This document shows positions 15,367 to 23,378 of a stretch of DNA of 40,163 bases, in pieces. Source of the stretch: Amycolatopsis anabasis (GTDB taxonomy: Bacteria; Actinomycetota; Actinomycetes; Mycobacteriales; Pseudonocardiaceae); assembly GCF_009765355.1 (NCBI RefSeq), contig NZ_VTHK01000071.1, forward strand, positions 1-40,163. The letters run 5' to 3'. Made by a program: the position numbers and the translations under genes. Below the pieces are notes generated by a model that was not told the DNA's origin, searched no databases, and saw only the letters and a list, made by a program, of their open reading frames with translations. The first letter of the stretch is position 1; the number at the start of each line of letters is the position of its first letter.

Positions 15367-15611
15367 GGGACCACGACACGCTGATCGGACCTGATGGGTC
15401 CTACCTCAGCGAAACCTACAAAGACAGGATCAAGGGCGGCGCCGGCAACGACACCATCTATGGCGACGAACGCGTCGGCAACAACGTCATCGGGGTAATC
15501 GCCGACGGCTGGTCGGACACCATCGACGGACAGTCCGGCACCGACACCGCCGATGCGGGCCCCGGCACCGACACCTGCACCAGTATCGAAGCCCCAACCA
15601 ACTGCGAGTAA
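15157..15611 (+). pseudogene. 3' fragment of an RTX (hemolysin-type) calcium-binding protein gene
   Basis: From about 15157, in a frame different from the Nudix gene, the sequence reads CDDHITGDVETATVAGF and then RTX nonapeptide repeats: LKGGAGNDTIVGE, DIDGGDGADTLVGD, IKGGAGNDTIYGDE, TIDGQSGTDTADAG. It ends DTCTSIEAPTNCE, a common C-terminus of actinobacterial RTX proteins. No signal peptide or start codon for this part is seen, so it is a 5'-truncated gene joined to the Nudix gene. Confidence 0.75.
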
Positions 15612-15808
15612 CCATCGCCGTGGCGGCGGGGGCAAACCCCTGCCGCCACGGGAGTGTTCGACCTGATCCGCGCGGTCGGCGGCCTGAACTCCCCGCGCGC
15701 CCGGCTACGCGTGGTCAGCCGCCCCATCGGCGGCATCACCGAGGCCGCCGCATTCCACACCATGCCCGACGGGAACTGGGGTCCGTGTACTGCCCCCTGT
15801 CCTGGTTG

Positions 15809-16708
15809 TCAGAGAAGTATCGCTCCGCAGGTGACGGATGCGGCGTAGGTGAAGGTGTAGAGCATATAGCTACGCCGGTCAGTGGTGTTGGTCCGCACGA
15901 GCAGGCTTGTGGCGGTGCAGGTCCAGGACATCGCCGCGATGACGGCGTCGCACGCGAGAACGACGGGGGTCGGGGCGGGGCTGGGGGCGAACAACATCAC
16001 GTGCAGGACAACGGGGATCGCGGCCATGACGACGGCGAACCACAGCCGTATCGGCCAGTGGCCGATCAACATCGGCAGGGTGACGCGCCCGCGTGTGCGG
16101 TCACCGTCGATGTCGCGGACATCCTCGTACCGCAGTGGCAGGTTGAAGCCGATGGCGAGCACGAGGATCCAGGTCCAGCCCGTCGCGTCGATCGGGCCGA
16201 CGAGTTGCCAGAAGCATGCGAGTTGGGCGATGGTGCCGACGAACATGCCGATCGGTTTGGTCCAGAGGTAGTGCCGGGGTGTGGCGACCAGGTTCAGGCC
16301 GATCACGTCGACCAGCCACAGCGCGACCCAGGCCAGCGTGCCGGTCAGCCACCCGAGCAGCAGATAGAGAGGCGCGGCTGACCAGAATCGGCGCAGCAGT
16401 CCATGCGGGGTGGTCAGGCCCAGGGGGATGGGCCGGTGTGGTTTGTTGATCCGGTCCTCGTCCGCGCCGGTTGCCTGGTTGGAGGTGTCGAAGACGTAGA
16501 TGTACAGGAAGGTCAGGGGGAGGCTGGTTGCTATGGTCCAGACCAGTGGCCAGCCGGTCACACCGTAGTGGGCGCACGCTGCCGCGGTGAAGGCCAAGCC
16601 GGGCAGGAACGCGGCACCAGCGTTGTCAACGATGAGCTTCCGGGTGAGTTCGGCCTCGAAACGTGCCCGCCGCAACGGATGCCATCCGGGCGCCCTCAGT
16701 CGAACCAT
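15809..16708 (-). CDS. UbiA-family prenyltransferase
   Basis: 299 residues from ATG 16708, with GAGGGA about 9 bases upstream; the frame is open further upstream but without a plausible start. UbiA enzymes are integral membrane proteins that transfer isoprenyl chains onto aromatic or other acceptors. Both diagnostic aspartate motifs are visible: NQATGADED (residues 77-85) and EDVRDIDGD (195-203). About eight hydrophobic segments surround them. The polyprenyl diphosphate synthase at 19266-20300 could supply the substrate, and both genes are preceded by the same palindromic element. The acceptor cannot be read from sequence; no chorismate- or quinone-specific gene is nearby. Confidence 0.9.
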   Translation of the reverse strand: MVRLRAPGWHPLRRARFEAELTRKLIVDNAGAAFLPGLAFTAAACAHYGVTGWPLVWTIATSLPLTFLYIYVFDTSNQATGADEDRINKPHRPIPLGLTTPHGLLRRFWSAAPLYLLLGWLTGTLAWVALWLVDVIGLNLVATPRHYLWTKPIGMFVGTIAQLACFWQLVGPIDATGWTWILVLAIGFNLPLRYEDVRDIDGDRTRGRVTLPMLIGHWPIRLWFAVVMAAIPVVLHVMLFAPSPAPTPVVLACDAVIAAMSWTCTATSLLVRTNTTDRRSYMLYTFTYAASVTCGAILL

Positions 16709-16768
16709 GGCCACAGTTCCCTCAGGCTCTTCACAATCAGCTTCCTCCGGTATGATTACTCCTGCGTC

Positions 16769-16796
16769 CGCCTGCAAAGGTCTAGTGCCTATTGCA
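16769..16796 (-). promoter_or_regulatory. Palindromic element upstream of the UbiA gene (copy 1)
   Basis: On the plus strand the element reads CGCCTGCAAAGG, then TCTAGTG, then CCTATTGCA. CTGCAAAGG and CCTATTGCAG form an inverted repeat with a one-base bulge. It lies 61-88 bases upstream of the UbiA start. A near copy is at 20626-20652 upstream of the prenyl synthase gene, pointing to a shared operator or promoter. Confidence 0.65.
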
Positions 16797-17143
16797 GATG
16801 ACGTATCCTTATTCAGGGTCAATTGTCTGATCGGCGATTTGATGGGTAAGAAAATCTGAACGCCACAGTGTTGGTGACGCACGTGCGGATTCTCGGCTAT
16901 TCTGCCGTGTCCGCGGAGCGGGGCCAGCGCGGTGGGTGTGGGGTCCAGGCGAAAGCGAGGCTCGACACCGAAAGGCGCCGTCGCCACCGCGTGCGTCCTG
17001 GCTCGGGATACCCGATGGTCACTGCTGTTACGCGCGGGAATCATGATCAGTATGGTTCCCACGAATCAGGGGATCCTGGAACGGCGGCATCGGCATAATC
17101 ATCTTCAGTGCCACGCCACCCGCCGTCGTCACGCTTGTTGGTG
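16797..17143. other. AT-richer intergenic region between UbiA and UbiB genes
   Basis: No gene is seen on either strand. The UbiB gene ends at 17144 and the UbiA gene starts at 16708, so the two are not directly coupled. This gap probably carries the UbiB transcript end and the UbiA promoter, but I cannot place a terminator with confidence. Confidence 0.5.
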
Positions 17144-18643
17144 TCATCTGTTTCCTTTGGTGCGTTGTTTCTTGTTCCAGAGGTAGATGGCGATTGCTGC
17201 GAAGAGGTAGGTGCGTCTGCGTTTGGTTCCGATTTCGAGGCGACTTTTCTGGGATATGTTGATCGCGATCTCCCCGTTGACGATGTTGTTCAGAATGGTG
17301 TGTGCGGATTGAATGGCGGCGGAGCCGGCGGTGAGGATCTCGAGGGTGGTGCGGGCGGCTTGTTGTTCGGAGAGTGTGTCGTCGAGTAGGTCGAGCATGA
17401 TGTCGCGCAGGACGTCGCGGAACGTGTCGGTGAGGCTGAGTTCCGGGGCGAGGTAGCGGATGGAGCCTTCGATATTTCCGAAGGATTTCCCGAGGACGGA
17501 GACTGCCGGGCTGGTGCGGATTCCTCGTTTGGTGGCTTTGATGAGCAGGGTGGTGAGGGTGACGCCGAAATTGAGTTCCTCGAGGGTGGAGTCGGCGATG
17601 CGGGTGACGAGGGCTTGCATGTCGTCGTCGAAGGTGGGGACGTCGGCGCCGGCGGTGGCGCGGCCGAGTGCGATCCAGGCTCGGGCGAGGCCCTTGCCGT
17701 CGTTCATGGCGATGTTGACCAGGATGAGCAGGAGGGCGATGCGGGTGCCGCGGTCGACGCGGCCGACCATGCCCCAGTCGATGAGGTGTGCTTTTTCGCC
17801 GGGGTGGACGAAGATGTTGCCGGGGTGGGGGTCGGCATGGAAGAAGCCGGTGGTGAAGTAGCTCTGGTACATGTAGGCGAGCAGGTCCCGGCCGATGGCG
17901 GTACGCTCGCCGGCGGTGAAGGTGGTGGGGTTGGCGTCACGGATGGAGCAGCCGGGGGCTCTGCTCTGGATCATGACCCGGGGGGTGGCGAGCAGGACCT
18001 CGGGGATGTCGAGGTGTTTGAAGGTGGTGACCTCGGCGCGGGCGCGTTCCATGTTCTGGGCTTCGAGGGTGAAGTCGAGTTCGGTACTCATCGCGTCGAA
18101 GAGACGTTCGAGCATGGATTCGACGTCGATGACGGCGTTGAACTCGGTGGCGATCTTGGCGAACAGTTTGGCCGCGCGGCGGAGCAGGGCCATGTCGGCG
18201 TGCACGATGGGCCGGATGCCGGGACGCTGGATCTTGATCACCACGGGTTGGCCGTCGGCGAGGGTGGCGGCGTGGACCTGGGCGAGGGAGGCGGAGCCGA
18301 GGGCTCGGGTGGTGTCGATGTCGGTGAAGTGACTGCGCCAGAGTGGGCCCATCTCGTCGGCCAGGACCGCTTCCAAAGTGGCGAAGGGTTGTTCGGCGAC
18401 CTGGTCGTGCAGCTTCTGCAGTTCGGTGATCATGTCGTCGGAGACGATGTCCGGGCGGGTGGACAGGATCTGCCCGACCTTGACGTAGAACGGGCCGAGT
18501 CCTTCGAGCATGGCCCGCACGTCGCGGGCGCGGCGTTGCCCGGTGGTGCCGTGGTCGGGATCGGGGTGCAGGGTGTGGGTGATCTCGGAGGTGAGCAGGC
18601 CGCGCAGGGCGGCGACGAGGATGCGGAAGCGGTGTTCGCCCAT
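17144..18643 (-). CDS. UbiB/ABC1/AarF-family atypical kinase
   Basis: 499 residues from ATG 18643 (MGEHRFRILVAALRG), with AAGGGAGCC upstream; a start at 18715 would add 24 residues. UbiB proteins are atypical protein-kinase-like ATPases tied to prenyl-lipid (quinone) metabolism. Family hallmarks are KVGQ (residues 55-58) in the KxGQ helix, SASLAQVHA (117-125, the Ala-rich loop), VVIKIQRPG (134-142), HADPHPGN (269-276) and LIDWG (287-291, DFG-equivalent). The C-terminus TYLFAAIAIYLW is a membrane segment. Its position between UbiA and prenyl synthase genes supports a role in making or moving a prenylated lipid. Confidence 0.92.
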   Translation of the reverse strand: MGEHRFRILVAALRGLLTSEITHTLHPDPDHGTTGQRRARDVRAMLEGLGPFYVKVGQILSTRPDIVSDDMITELQKLHDQVAEQPFATLEAVLADEMGPLWRSHFTDIDTTRALGSASLAQVHAATLADGQPVVIKIQRPGIRPIVHADMALLRRAAKLFAKIATEFNAVIDVESMLERLFDAMSTELDFTLEAQNMERARAEVTTFKHLDIPEVLLATPRVMIQSRAPGCSIRDANPTTFTAGERTAIGRDLLAYMYQSYFTTGFFHADPHPGNIFVHPGEKAHLIDWGMVGRVDRGTRIALLLILVNIAMNDGKGLARAWIALGRATAGADVPTFDDDMQALVTRIADSTLEELNFGVTLTTLLIKATKRGIRTSPAVSVLGKSFGNIEGSIRYLAPELSLTDTFRDVLRDIMLDLLDDTLSEQQAARTTLEILTAGSAAIQSAHTILNNIVNGEIAINISQKSRLEIGTKRRRTYLFAAIAIYLWNKKQRTKGNR

Positions 18644-18756
18644 GGCCGCGCGGCTCCCTTGCCAGTCGGTTAGGTGTTCCCGGGCTGCGGAGATGCGGAC
18701 CGGGCCCGGGAACACACAGCAGGTGCCCGGTGGGTCGGCTTGCCTGGGTGCCGGGT

Positions 18757-19053
18757 CTAGCTCGTCTTGGACGCCGTGGTGGGTTTGTTGTTCTGTTGCA
18801 GCGTGGCGAGTTCGTCGACTTTGCGGGTCAGCTCCAGCACCGCGGTTTTCAACTCGGCGAGGTCCCGGTCGCTGTCGGTGTCGTCGTCTTTCTCGTCGTC
18901 ATCTTTGCAGTCCAGTTGCCTGCGGGCGGTGTCGCGCACGTCGTGTTCGACGTCGCGGGCACGGTCGAGAATGTCGTCGACGAGGTCCTTGGTGTCGTCG
19001 ATCATGTTGCCGAGGTATTTGATGATTCCGGTGCGTCGTTTGGTGGTGGTCAT
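18757..19053 (-). CDS. Small acidic coiled-coil (phasin-like) protein
   Basis: 98 residues from ATG 19053. A basic start MTTTKRRTGIIKYLGNMID leads to an amphipathic helix (DDTKDLVDDILDRARDVEHD), a very acidic linker (CKDDDEKDDDTDSD) and a C-terminal heptad-like helix (LAELKTAVLELTRKVDELAT). This resembles small phasin or lipid-granule-associated proteins by composition only. It sits between the UbiB and prenyl synthase genes on the same strand, so a structural role at a membrane or lipid body is plausible but inferred. Confidence 0.75.
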   Translation of the reverse strand: MTTTKRRTGIIKYLGNMIDDTKDLVDDILDRARDVEHDVRDTARRQLDCKDDDEKDDDTDSDRDLAELKTAVLELTRKVDELATLQQNNKPTTASKTS

Positions 19054-19265
19054 AGTGGTCTCTCCCTTTACTTTTGCTGGGTGGGTTTCTCGTTGGGCAG
19101 GCGGAGGGCTTCAGGGTCGGCAGTCACAGTGGACGCTGCCCGGCGCCGGAGCGTGCTTCTAGCAGTGGCGCGGGCGGTCGTCGGCCACCTCGTCGGCATC
19201 GCCGTGGGAGAGCCGGAATGTGGTGTGCGCGCAGGAAATTTGTAAGCATGGGACGCTTTTCGGGG

Positions 19266-20300
19266 TCAGCGGTCTCGACGGGTGGCCAGGTGAGCCAGCG
19301 CGCACAACTCGGCCGCGGTGCGGGGCGGAGGGTTGGCCGTGTCCAGGGCACGCAGCGCCAGGCCGAGGTGGCGTTGCGCTTCGGCCTCGGTGCGTTCCCG
19401 GGCACCGGCCTGCTCGATCCACCGCACCGCCATCCTGACCTCCTCCTCGTCGATCCGACCGGCCCGGCGATACCAGTCCGCCAGTGCCTGCCCGGCCGAC
19501 GAATCCGAAGCCAGCGCCGAGATGACCGGGAACGTCTTCTTCTTCGACCGAACATCCGACCGAGCCGGTTTCCCAGTCACCGCGGGATCGCCCCAGATCC
19601 CCAGCAGGTCGTCGACCATCTGGAAAGCCAGCCCGAGATGCCGCCCGAACCGCCGCAGACACCCCACACCGGCCTCGTCCGCACCACCGAACAACGCCCC
19701 GGCCGCGCACGCATAGCCCATCAACGCGGCGGTCTTACCGCCCGCCATCGCGACATACTCCGCGCACCCGACCTCGGCCCGCTCCTCGAAATCCAGGTCG
19801 GCCCCCTGTCCGGCCAGCAACTCCATCAGCGTCTCGGCGAATCCTCTGGTCCCCCGTGCCGCACCCGGCGAGGACGAGGCCGCCAGCACCCGCATTGCCA
19901 ACGCCAGCAGCGCGTCCCCGGCCAACACCGCGATCGGCACCCCGAATGCCGCCCACACCGTCGGCCGATGCCGCCGCGTCGCGTCCCCGTCCATGATGTC
20001 GTCATGCACCAACGAGAAGTTGTGCACCAACTCCACCGCCGCAGCCGCCCGGACCGCGTCCTCGGCCCGACCCCCCACCGCCTCGGCCGACAGCACCGCC
20101 AGCGCCGGACGGACCCCCTTCCCACGCCCCGCACGCACCGGCGCGCCGTGCTCGTCACACCAGCCCAACTGATAACCCAGCGCACGACTCATCGACCCGG
20201 GCAACTGCCCCACCGACTCCCGCAACACCGGCTCCACCAGACACCGCGCCCGCTCCAGGATTTCCGGAGCCTTCAGCCCCACAGCCGGCGGAATCGTCAT
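19266..20300 (-). CDS. Polyprenyl diphosphate synthase (GGPP synthase-like)
   Basis: 344 residues from ATG 20300; in-frame GTG starts just upstream are possible. These enzymes condense isopentenyl diphosphate with allylic diphosphates. The first aspartate-rich motif DDIMD (residues 100-104), followed by RR (109-110), and the second motif in QMVDDLLGIWGD (227-238) are clear. GKGVRPALAVL (60-70) and GGKTAALMGYA (187-197) also match. The two residues before DDIMD on the chain-length face are small or polar, consistent with a short chain (C15-C20), but length cannot be fixed by eye. No terpene cyclase is present in the window, so the likely user of the product is the UbiA enzyme. Confidence 0.92.
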   Translation of the reverse strand: MTIPPAVGLKAPEILERARCLVEPVLRESVGQLPGSMSRALGYQLGWCDEHGAPVRAGRGKGVRPALAVLSAEAVGGRAEDAVRAAAAVELVHNFSLVHDDIMDGDATRRHRPTVWAAFGVPIAVLAGDALLALAMRVLAASSSPGAARGTRGFAETLMELLAGQGADLDFEERAEVGCAEYVAMAGGKTAALMGYACAAGALFGGADEAGVGCLRRFGRHLGLAFQMVDDLLGIWGDPAVTGKPARSDVRSKKKTFPVISALASDSSAGQALADWYRRAGRIDEEEVRMAVRWIEQAGARERTEAEAQRHLGLALRALDTANPPPRTAAELCALAHLATRRDR

Positions 20301-20735
20301 CACCACAACCACACTTCCGAATAGAAACCGGACGTCCACACGGTCAGCACTTGTTACAGCGCGCGGCTATCGACGCGCTCCGCAAGTTCCCCCGGCGCCG
20401 GCATCGCGTGGCATCGATTGTTGATCTGGACACAAAGGACATGGGCGGGCTATCTCATGGTCGACCTCGTCGTGCTACCGGCATTCGTGTTCGGCAGGCC
20501 ACACACTCGCAGCCCGTCACGACTTTTGCGCGACAGCTGCGATCAGGCACACGGCACCCCCGGCGAGCCCGATACGACTAAAATCGACTCACCGGCACCA
20601 AATCTGGCTTGATGTCACCTTCATACGCCTGCAAGGCATAGCACCTATTGCATCAGCGTCGCGACGCTTGAGCTTACCCCGATCGGCGGGCAATGGCGAC
20701 GGCCAACAGGGGGAACAGCGGAACATCGTATTCTT
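20301..20735. other. Long upstream region of the prenyl synthase gene
   Basis: No convincing gene. The region contains the second copy of the palindromic element (20626-20652), some 325 bases before the synthase start, so the mRNA may have a long leader, or a very small gene may be hidden here. Base composition becomes AT-richer beyond 20570, toward the mobile-element scar. Confidence 0.5.
20626..20652 (-). promoter_or_regulatory. Palindromic element upstream of the prenyl synthase gene (copy 2)
   Basis: On the plus strand it reads CGCCTGCAAGG, CATAGCA, CCTATTGCA. It shares CGCCTGCAA, GG, TAG and CCTATTGCA in the same order and spacing (one base shorter) with 16769-16796. The dyad CTGCAA...TTGCA is conserved. 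The orientation relative to the gene is the same in both copies. Confidence 0.65.
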
Positions 20736-21049
20736 TCACGATGTGACACTGCGCGATAAATGATGTTCAGAGAAATCACCAGATGGCGTAAGCTTTATTC
20801 GAGGCAAATTGTTTTTCGATCTAATGAATCGGGTATCGACAAATTGAAGTTCATGCCGACGGTAATGCACGTGCATATGCTCGGTCATACTACCGTGCCC
20901 ACGGCCGCCAACTTGGCCTCCGGCAGGTCGTGGCGGAAAGCAGTGATCGAGGAACGCGGCTTGCTCGGTGAACGAGCCGACATGAACCGGAGCCACCACC
21001 GCAGAGCAGTCGGTGAGGATGTCGTCTCGGTGAGCCAGTAGTACATCCA

Positions 21050-21218
21050 GCCGTTGATCAGAGCTCGACGCCGGTATCGATAGCCTCGGCGCAGCTTCCT
21101 CGATGGGGCGCTCGAGCAGCCCGACCACGCCGCTGGTGCGGCGGAACAGGTACTCCGGCATCGTGCCGCCGGTGAGCATGTCCGGGTGCGCGTGGAAAAG
21201 TCGAAGTTCGTCCTGCAC
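21050..21218 (-). pseudogene. TniB-like transposition ATPase remnant
   Basis: The minus-strand frame reads ELRLFHAHPDMLTGGTMPEY and LFRRTSGVVGLLERPIEEA, close to the C-terminal part of TniB-type AAA ATPases that accompany DDE transposases. A one-base shift then gives CAEAIDTGVEL, the expected continuation, before a stop, so the gene is frameshifted. Walker motifs are absent. The surrounding 20740-21050 has open frames without recognisable content. Confidence 0.4.
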
Positions 21219-21263
21219 GCTTCACGGCCTGCGCTGGTCATAAAGATGGTTGCAGCATTGGAT

Positions 21264-21446
21264 CTACTGCTGCCGACCGCGCTTTCGCTTGGTGCCGAAC
21301 AACCGGAACAACCTGCGGCGGCTGTGAAAGTGCACAGCGTCGATGCGTCCGGCCTGCACCGCAGTCCCGTGTACCGTACCGGAGATGTTGTTGCGGGTCG
21401 CGGTGTTCGCGCCATCATCGGGTGGCTGACCGATCGGCGTCACCAC
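21264..21446 (-). CDS. Orphan short protein or STAND N-terminus with RHIM-like (BASS3) motif
   Basis: About 60 residues from GTG 21446 (VTPIGQPPDDGANTATR). NNISGTVHGTAVQAGRIDAV is a very good match to the bacterial amyloid signalling motif BASS3 (N-x-I/V-S-G-x-V-x-G-x-x-V-Q-A-G-x-I), usually found at the N-terminus of STAND sensors or their effectors. VHFH and a basic tail follow, then a stop. It may be a truncated STAND gene, given the adjacent TniB remnant, or a free-standing motif peptide. No ribosome-binding site is obvious. Confidence 0.5.
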   Translation of the reverse strand: MVTPIGQPPDDGANTATRNNISGTVHGTAVQAGRIDAVHFHSRRRLFRLFGTKRKRGRQQ

Positions 21447-21600
21447 GCATATTCGCGGCGTGCGATAGCCCCGGGGAGGCCGATGCACTCGTCGAGTTCC
21501 AGCTGGGCGATCTCGCAAGCGCCCAGTTGGGCGCTGGCCGCGGTCTCGCATGCGGCCGCGAATCCCGACCGGTTGTGCTCAGGGCGGCCCCGGAACGCAC

Positions 21601-21931
21601 TCAGGCGGCCAGCGCCGCCGCCCGGGAGTCGAACAGGTGCAGATGCTCGGTCAGGCCCACGATTTCCAGCGGGCGGCGCACCGGCCGATGCGCGCCCACG
21701 ACGCGGAAGTCGGCGTGGGCGCGCTCGGCCTTGGCCTCGACCCGCATCAGCGTGGTCACCCCCCGCGCAGTTGGAGAACGCGACCTCGCTCAGATCCGCG
21801 ACCAGCACCGCGGGTGGCGGCGGGTCGAGCACGTCGACCAGGCACGCTGACCACGTTCCCAGGGTGGACAGGTCGATCTCGCCCGTGGCCGTCACGACCA
21901 CCACGCCAGGCTGGGGCACCGTCACGTTCAC
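21601..21931 (-). pseudogene. STAS-domain (anti-sigma factor antagonist) gene with frameshift
   Basis: From GTG 21931 the frame reads MNVTVPQPGVVVVTATGEID, then VLVADLSEVAFSNCAG, a STAS domain of about 110 residues. At a run of six C (plus strand 21759-21764) the frame is lost; removing one base restores VTTLMRVEAKAERAHADFRV through LTEHLHLFDSRAAALAA and a stop at 21601. The Ser normally phosphorylated in D-S-x-G-L is replaced (FSNCAG), so it may not be a classical antagonist. The frameshift could be real, or a homopolymer sequencing error. Confidence 0.7.
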
Positions 21932-22289
21932 GCACAACACCTCATGCGACGACGGCGGCCTCGTGGTGCGGTGGCTGCGGGTCGTCTGCGCCTCCCTGTT
22001 GCTGTTCGGCTCGGAGCTGGACACCGCACACCAGCCAGTGCCGCTGCCAGCAAGAGAACGGACACCGTGTGTTCCATCGCCCTGCTTGTTTTCGACAGAT
22101 GATCTCGGCCCACGTTGGTCGGTGGTTTGTGGCCCCGGCGGGGTCGGACAGGGAGTTTTGGCCCAAGGCGGTGTCTGATGTGGACACGCCCACGATGGTG
22201 TGACAGGGCGGTGATCACTCATTTGCGCGGGTGAGGATGTGCGCCACGTAAGTCCGGGTCGTGTCACGTTGGTCACGGGTCGGGCTAGG

Positions 22290-22817
22290 GTGAGCCGGGT
22301 GGTTGATCAGAGGACCGTGGAAGCGGCGGTCGCCGATGCCCGCCTTGCTATGGTGGAGTTCGATGACGCCCTGACGTGGCTGGAACGGGCCCGTCAGAAG
22401 CCGATGGTGCCGCTCGCGGCCGAGGTCTGGGTCACCGAACCGTCCTACTGCCACGTCCTGCTCGTGCGGCACCGCGTACGCGGATGGGTTCCGCCCGGCG
22501 GCACGGTCGAGCCCGGCGAGACGCCGCGGACAGCTGCGGCCCGTGAACTGGCGGAGGAGACCGGCGTGCGGGGTGAACTGCTGCCTTTGCCAGCCGCTGT
22601 TGCGGTCCGGTCTTACCGTGCCGATTGGGAGCCGACGCTGGGCTTGTCCTACGCAGCCGTCATCGACCGCGAAGTGCCGCTGGCTGGAGAACGTGGCCAG
22701 CCGCCGAGGTGGTTCGACCTGGACGAGGTGTGGGATAGCGCCTTCCCCGAGGACCGCGACCGGATCCGGGCGCACGTGCGTCGCATGGCGGCGGAGCAGG
22801 CGGCACCGGCGCACTGA
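22290..22817 (+). CDS. Nudix hydrolase
   Basis: About 175 residues; GTG 22290 is chosen, with GTG 22299 and 22302 as alternatives, and the upstream extension to 22239 is less protein-like. A helical N-terminus (EAAVADARLAMVEFDDALTW) precedes the Nudix domain. The box reads PPGGTVEPGETPR and RELAEETG with all metal-binding glutamates. The protein is the only clearly intact Nudix of the three in the window. Such enzymes clean or trim nucleoside diphosphate derivatives. It stands alone on the plus strand, downstream of the STAS remnant; a link with the nearby nucleotide-modification operon is possible but unproven. Confidence 0.88.
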   Translation: MSRVVDQRTVEAAVADARLAMVEFDDALTWLERARQKPMVPLAAEVWVTEPSYCHVLLVRHRVRGWVPPGGTVEPGETPRTAAARELAEETGVRGELLPLPAAVAVRSYRADWEPTLGLSYAAVIDREVPLAGERGQPPRWFDLDEVWDSAFPEDRDRIRAHVRRMAAEQAAPAH

Positions 22818-23378
22818 TGTCGGGCTTCGGGTACTCGGTCAGATGACCTTGTCGGTCAGGTTCAGGCTGTCGCCGGGCAGCGTCACTAGCTGCGACGTGT
22901 GCAGGAATCGGACCTATACCGGCTCGATGCCGGACTATGCCGTGAACGCGTCCATGCCGAGTTTCCCGGTGGCGTAGGCCGCGGAGCGGTGCGCGAGTTG
23001 CTGGAGGTGCTCGTGGTCGACTTACCGGGCGGCCCGCACTTCGAGGCAGGGAGGCGGATCGGGCCGGTCGCTTGGCTTCGCAGATCCACCAGAGAGGTCC
23101 CTACGTGACCAGTGGTCGGCCGACGGCACCGGTGGGACCGCCATTCGGTCGGCAGGAGGCGCAGGGAGCTGGCGGCGCGGCCGACTTCTTCGGTGACCTC
23201 CGCGCGGGCGGTTTGCTCGGGATCTCCGTGCTGGTCGACATGGCCGGCAGCCGGGGCCGATCCCGGCGGGCGGCCTCGCCCGTTCGACGAGCAACAGGCC
23301 GGTCGGCGTGGAAATCGCTGACGTGGTCGCAGGATGGCGTCCAGTCGGCGAGGCTTGCGGCGGACGGCGGCGAGGTAG
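22818..23378. other. Gap with one possible micro-ORF
   Basis: There is no recognised gene between the Nudix gene and the methyltransferase stop. A minus-strand frame from ATG 23241 to 23101 (46 residues, MSTSTEIPSKPPARRSPKKS followed by a CASC-containing end) is the only candidate. It lacks a clear ribosome-binding site. The gap would hold the end of the long minus-strand operon, but I see no strong terminator stem. Confidence 0.4.

Noticed and set aside
17615..18673. 352-residue plus-strand Gly/Val/Asp-rich frame
   Set aside because: Antisense of the UbiB gene; typical composition of a complementary frame in high-GC DNA.
19159..19260. Short Cys-containing minus-strand frame ending CAHTTFRLSHGDADEVAD
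   Set aside because: Reads protein-like, but has no start, no ribosome-binding site and no maturation gene nearby, so it cannot be supported as a gene.
22895..22945. Possible tRNA-like remnant or attachment site
   Set aside because: A T-arm-like GGTCCGATTCC exists on the minus strand, but no cloverleaf, acceptor stem or anticodon arm could be built.
23101..23241. 46-residue possible RiPP precursor downstream of the methyltransferase
   Set aside because: No ribosome-binding site, no RiPP-modifying enzyme nearby, and low-complexity sequence; kept only as a note in the gap entry.
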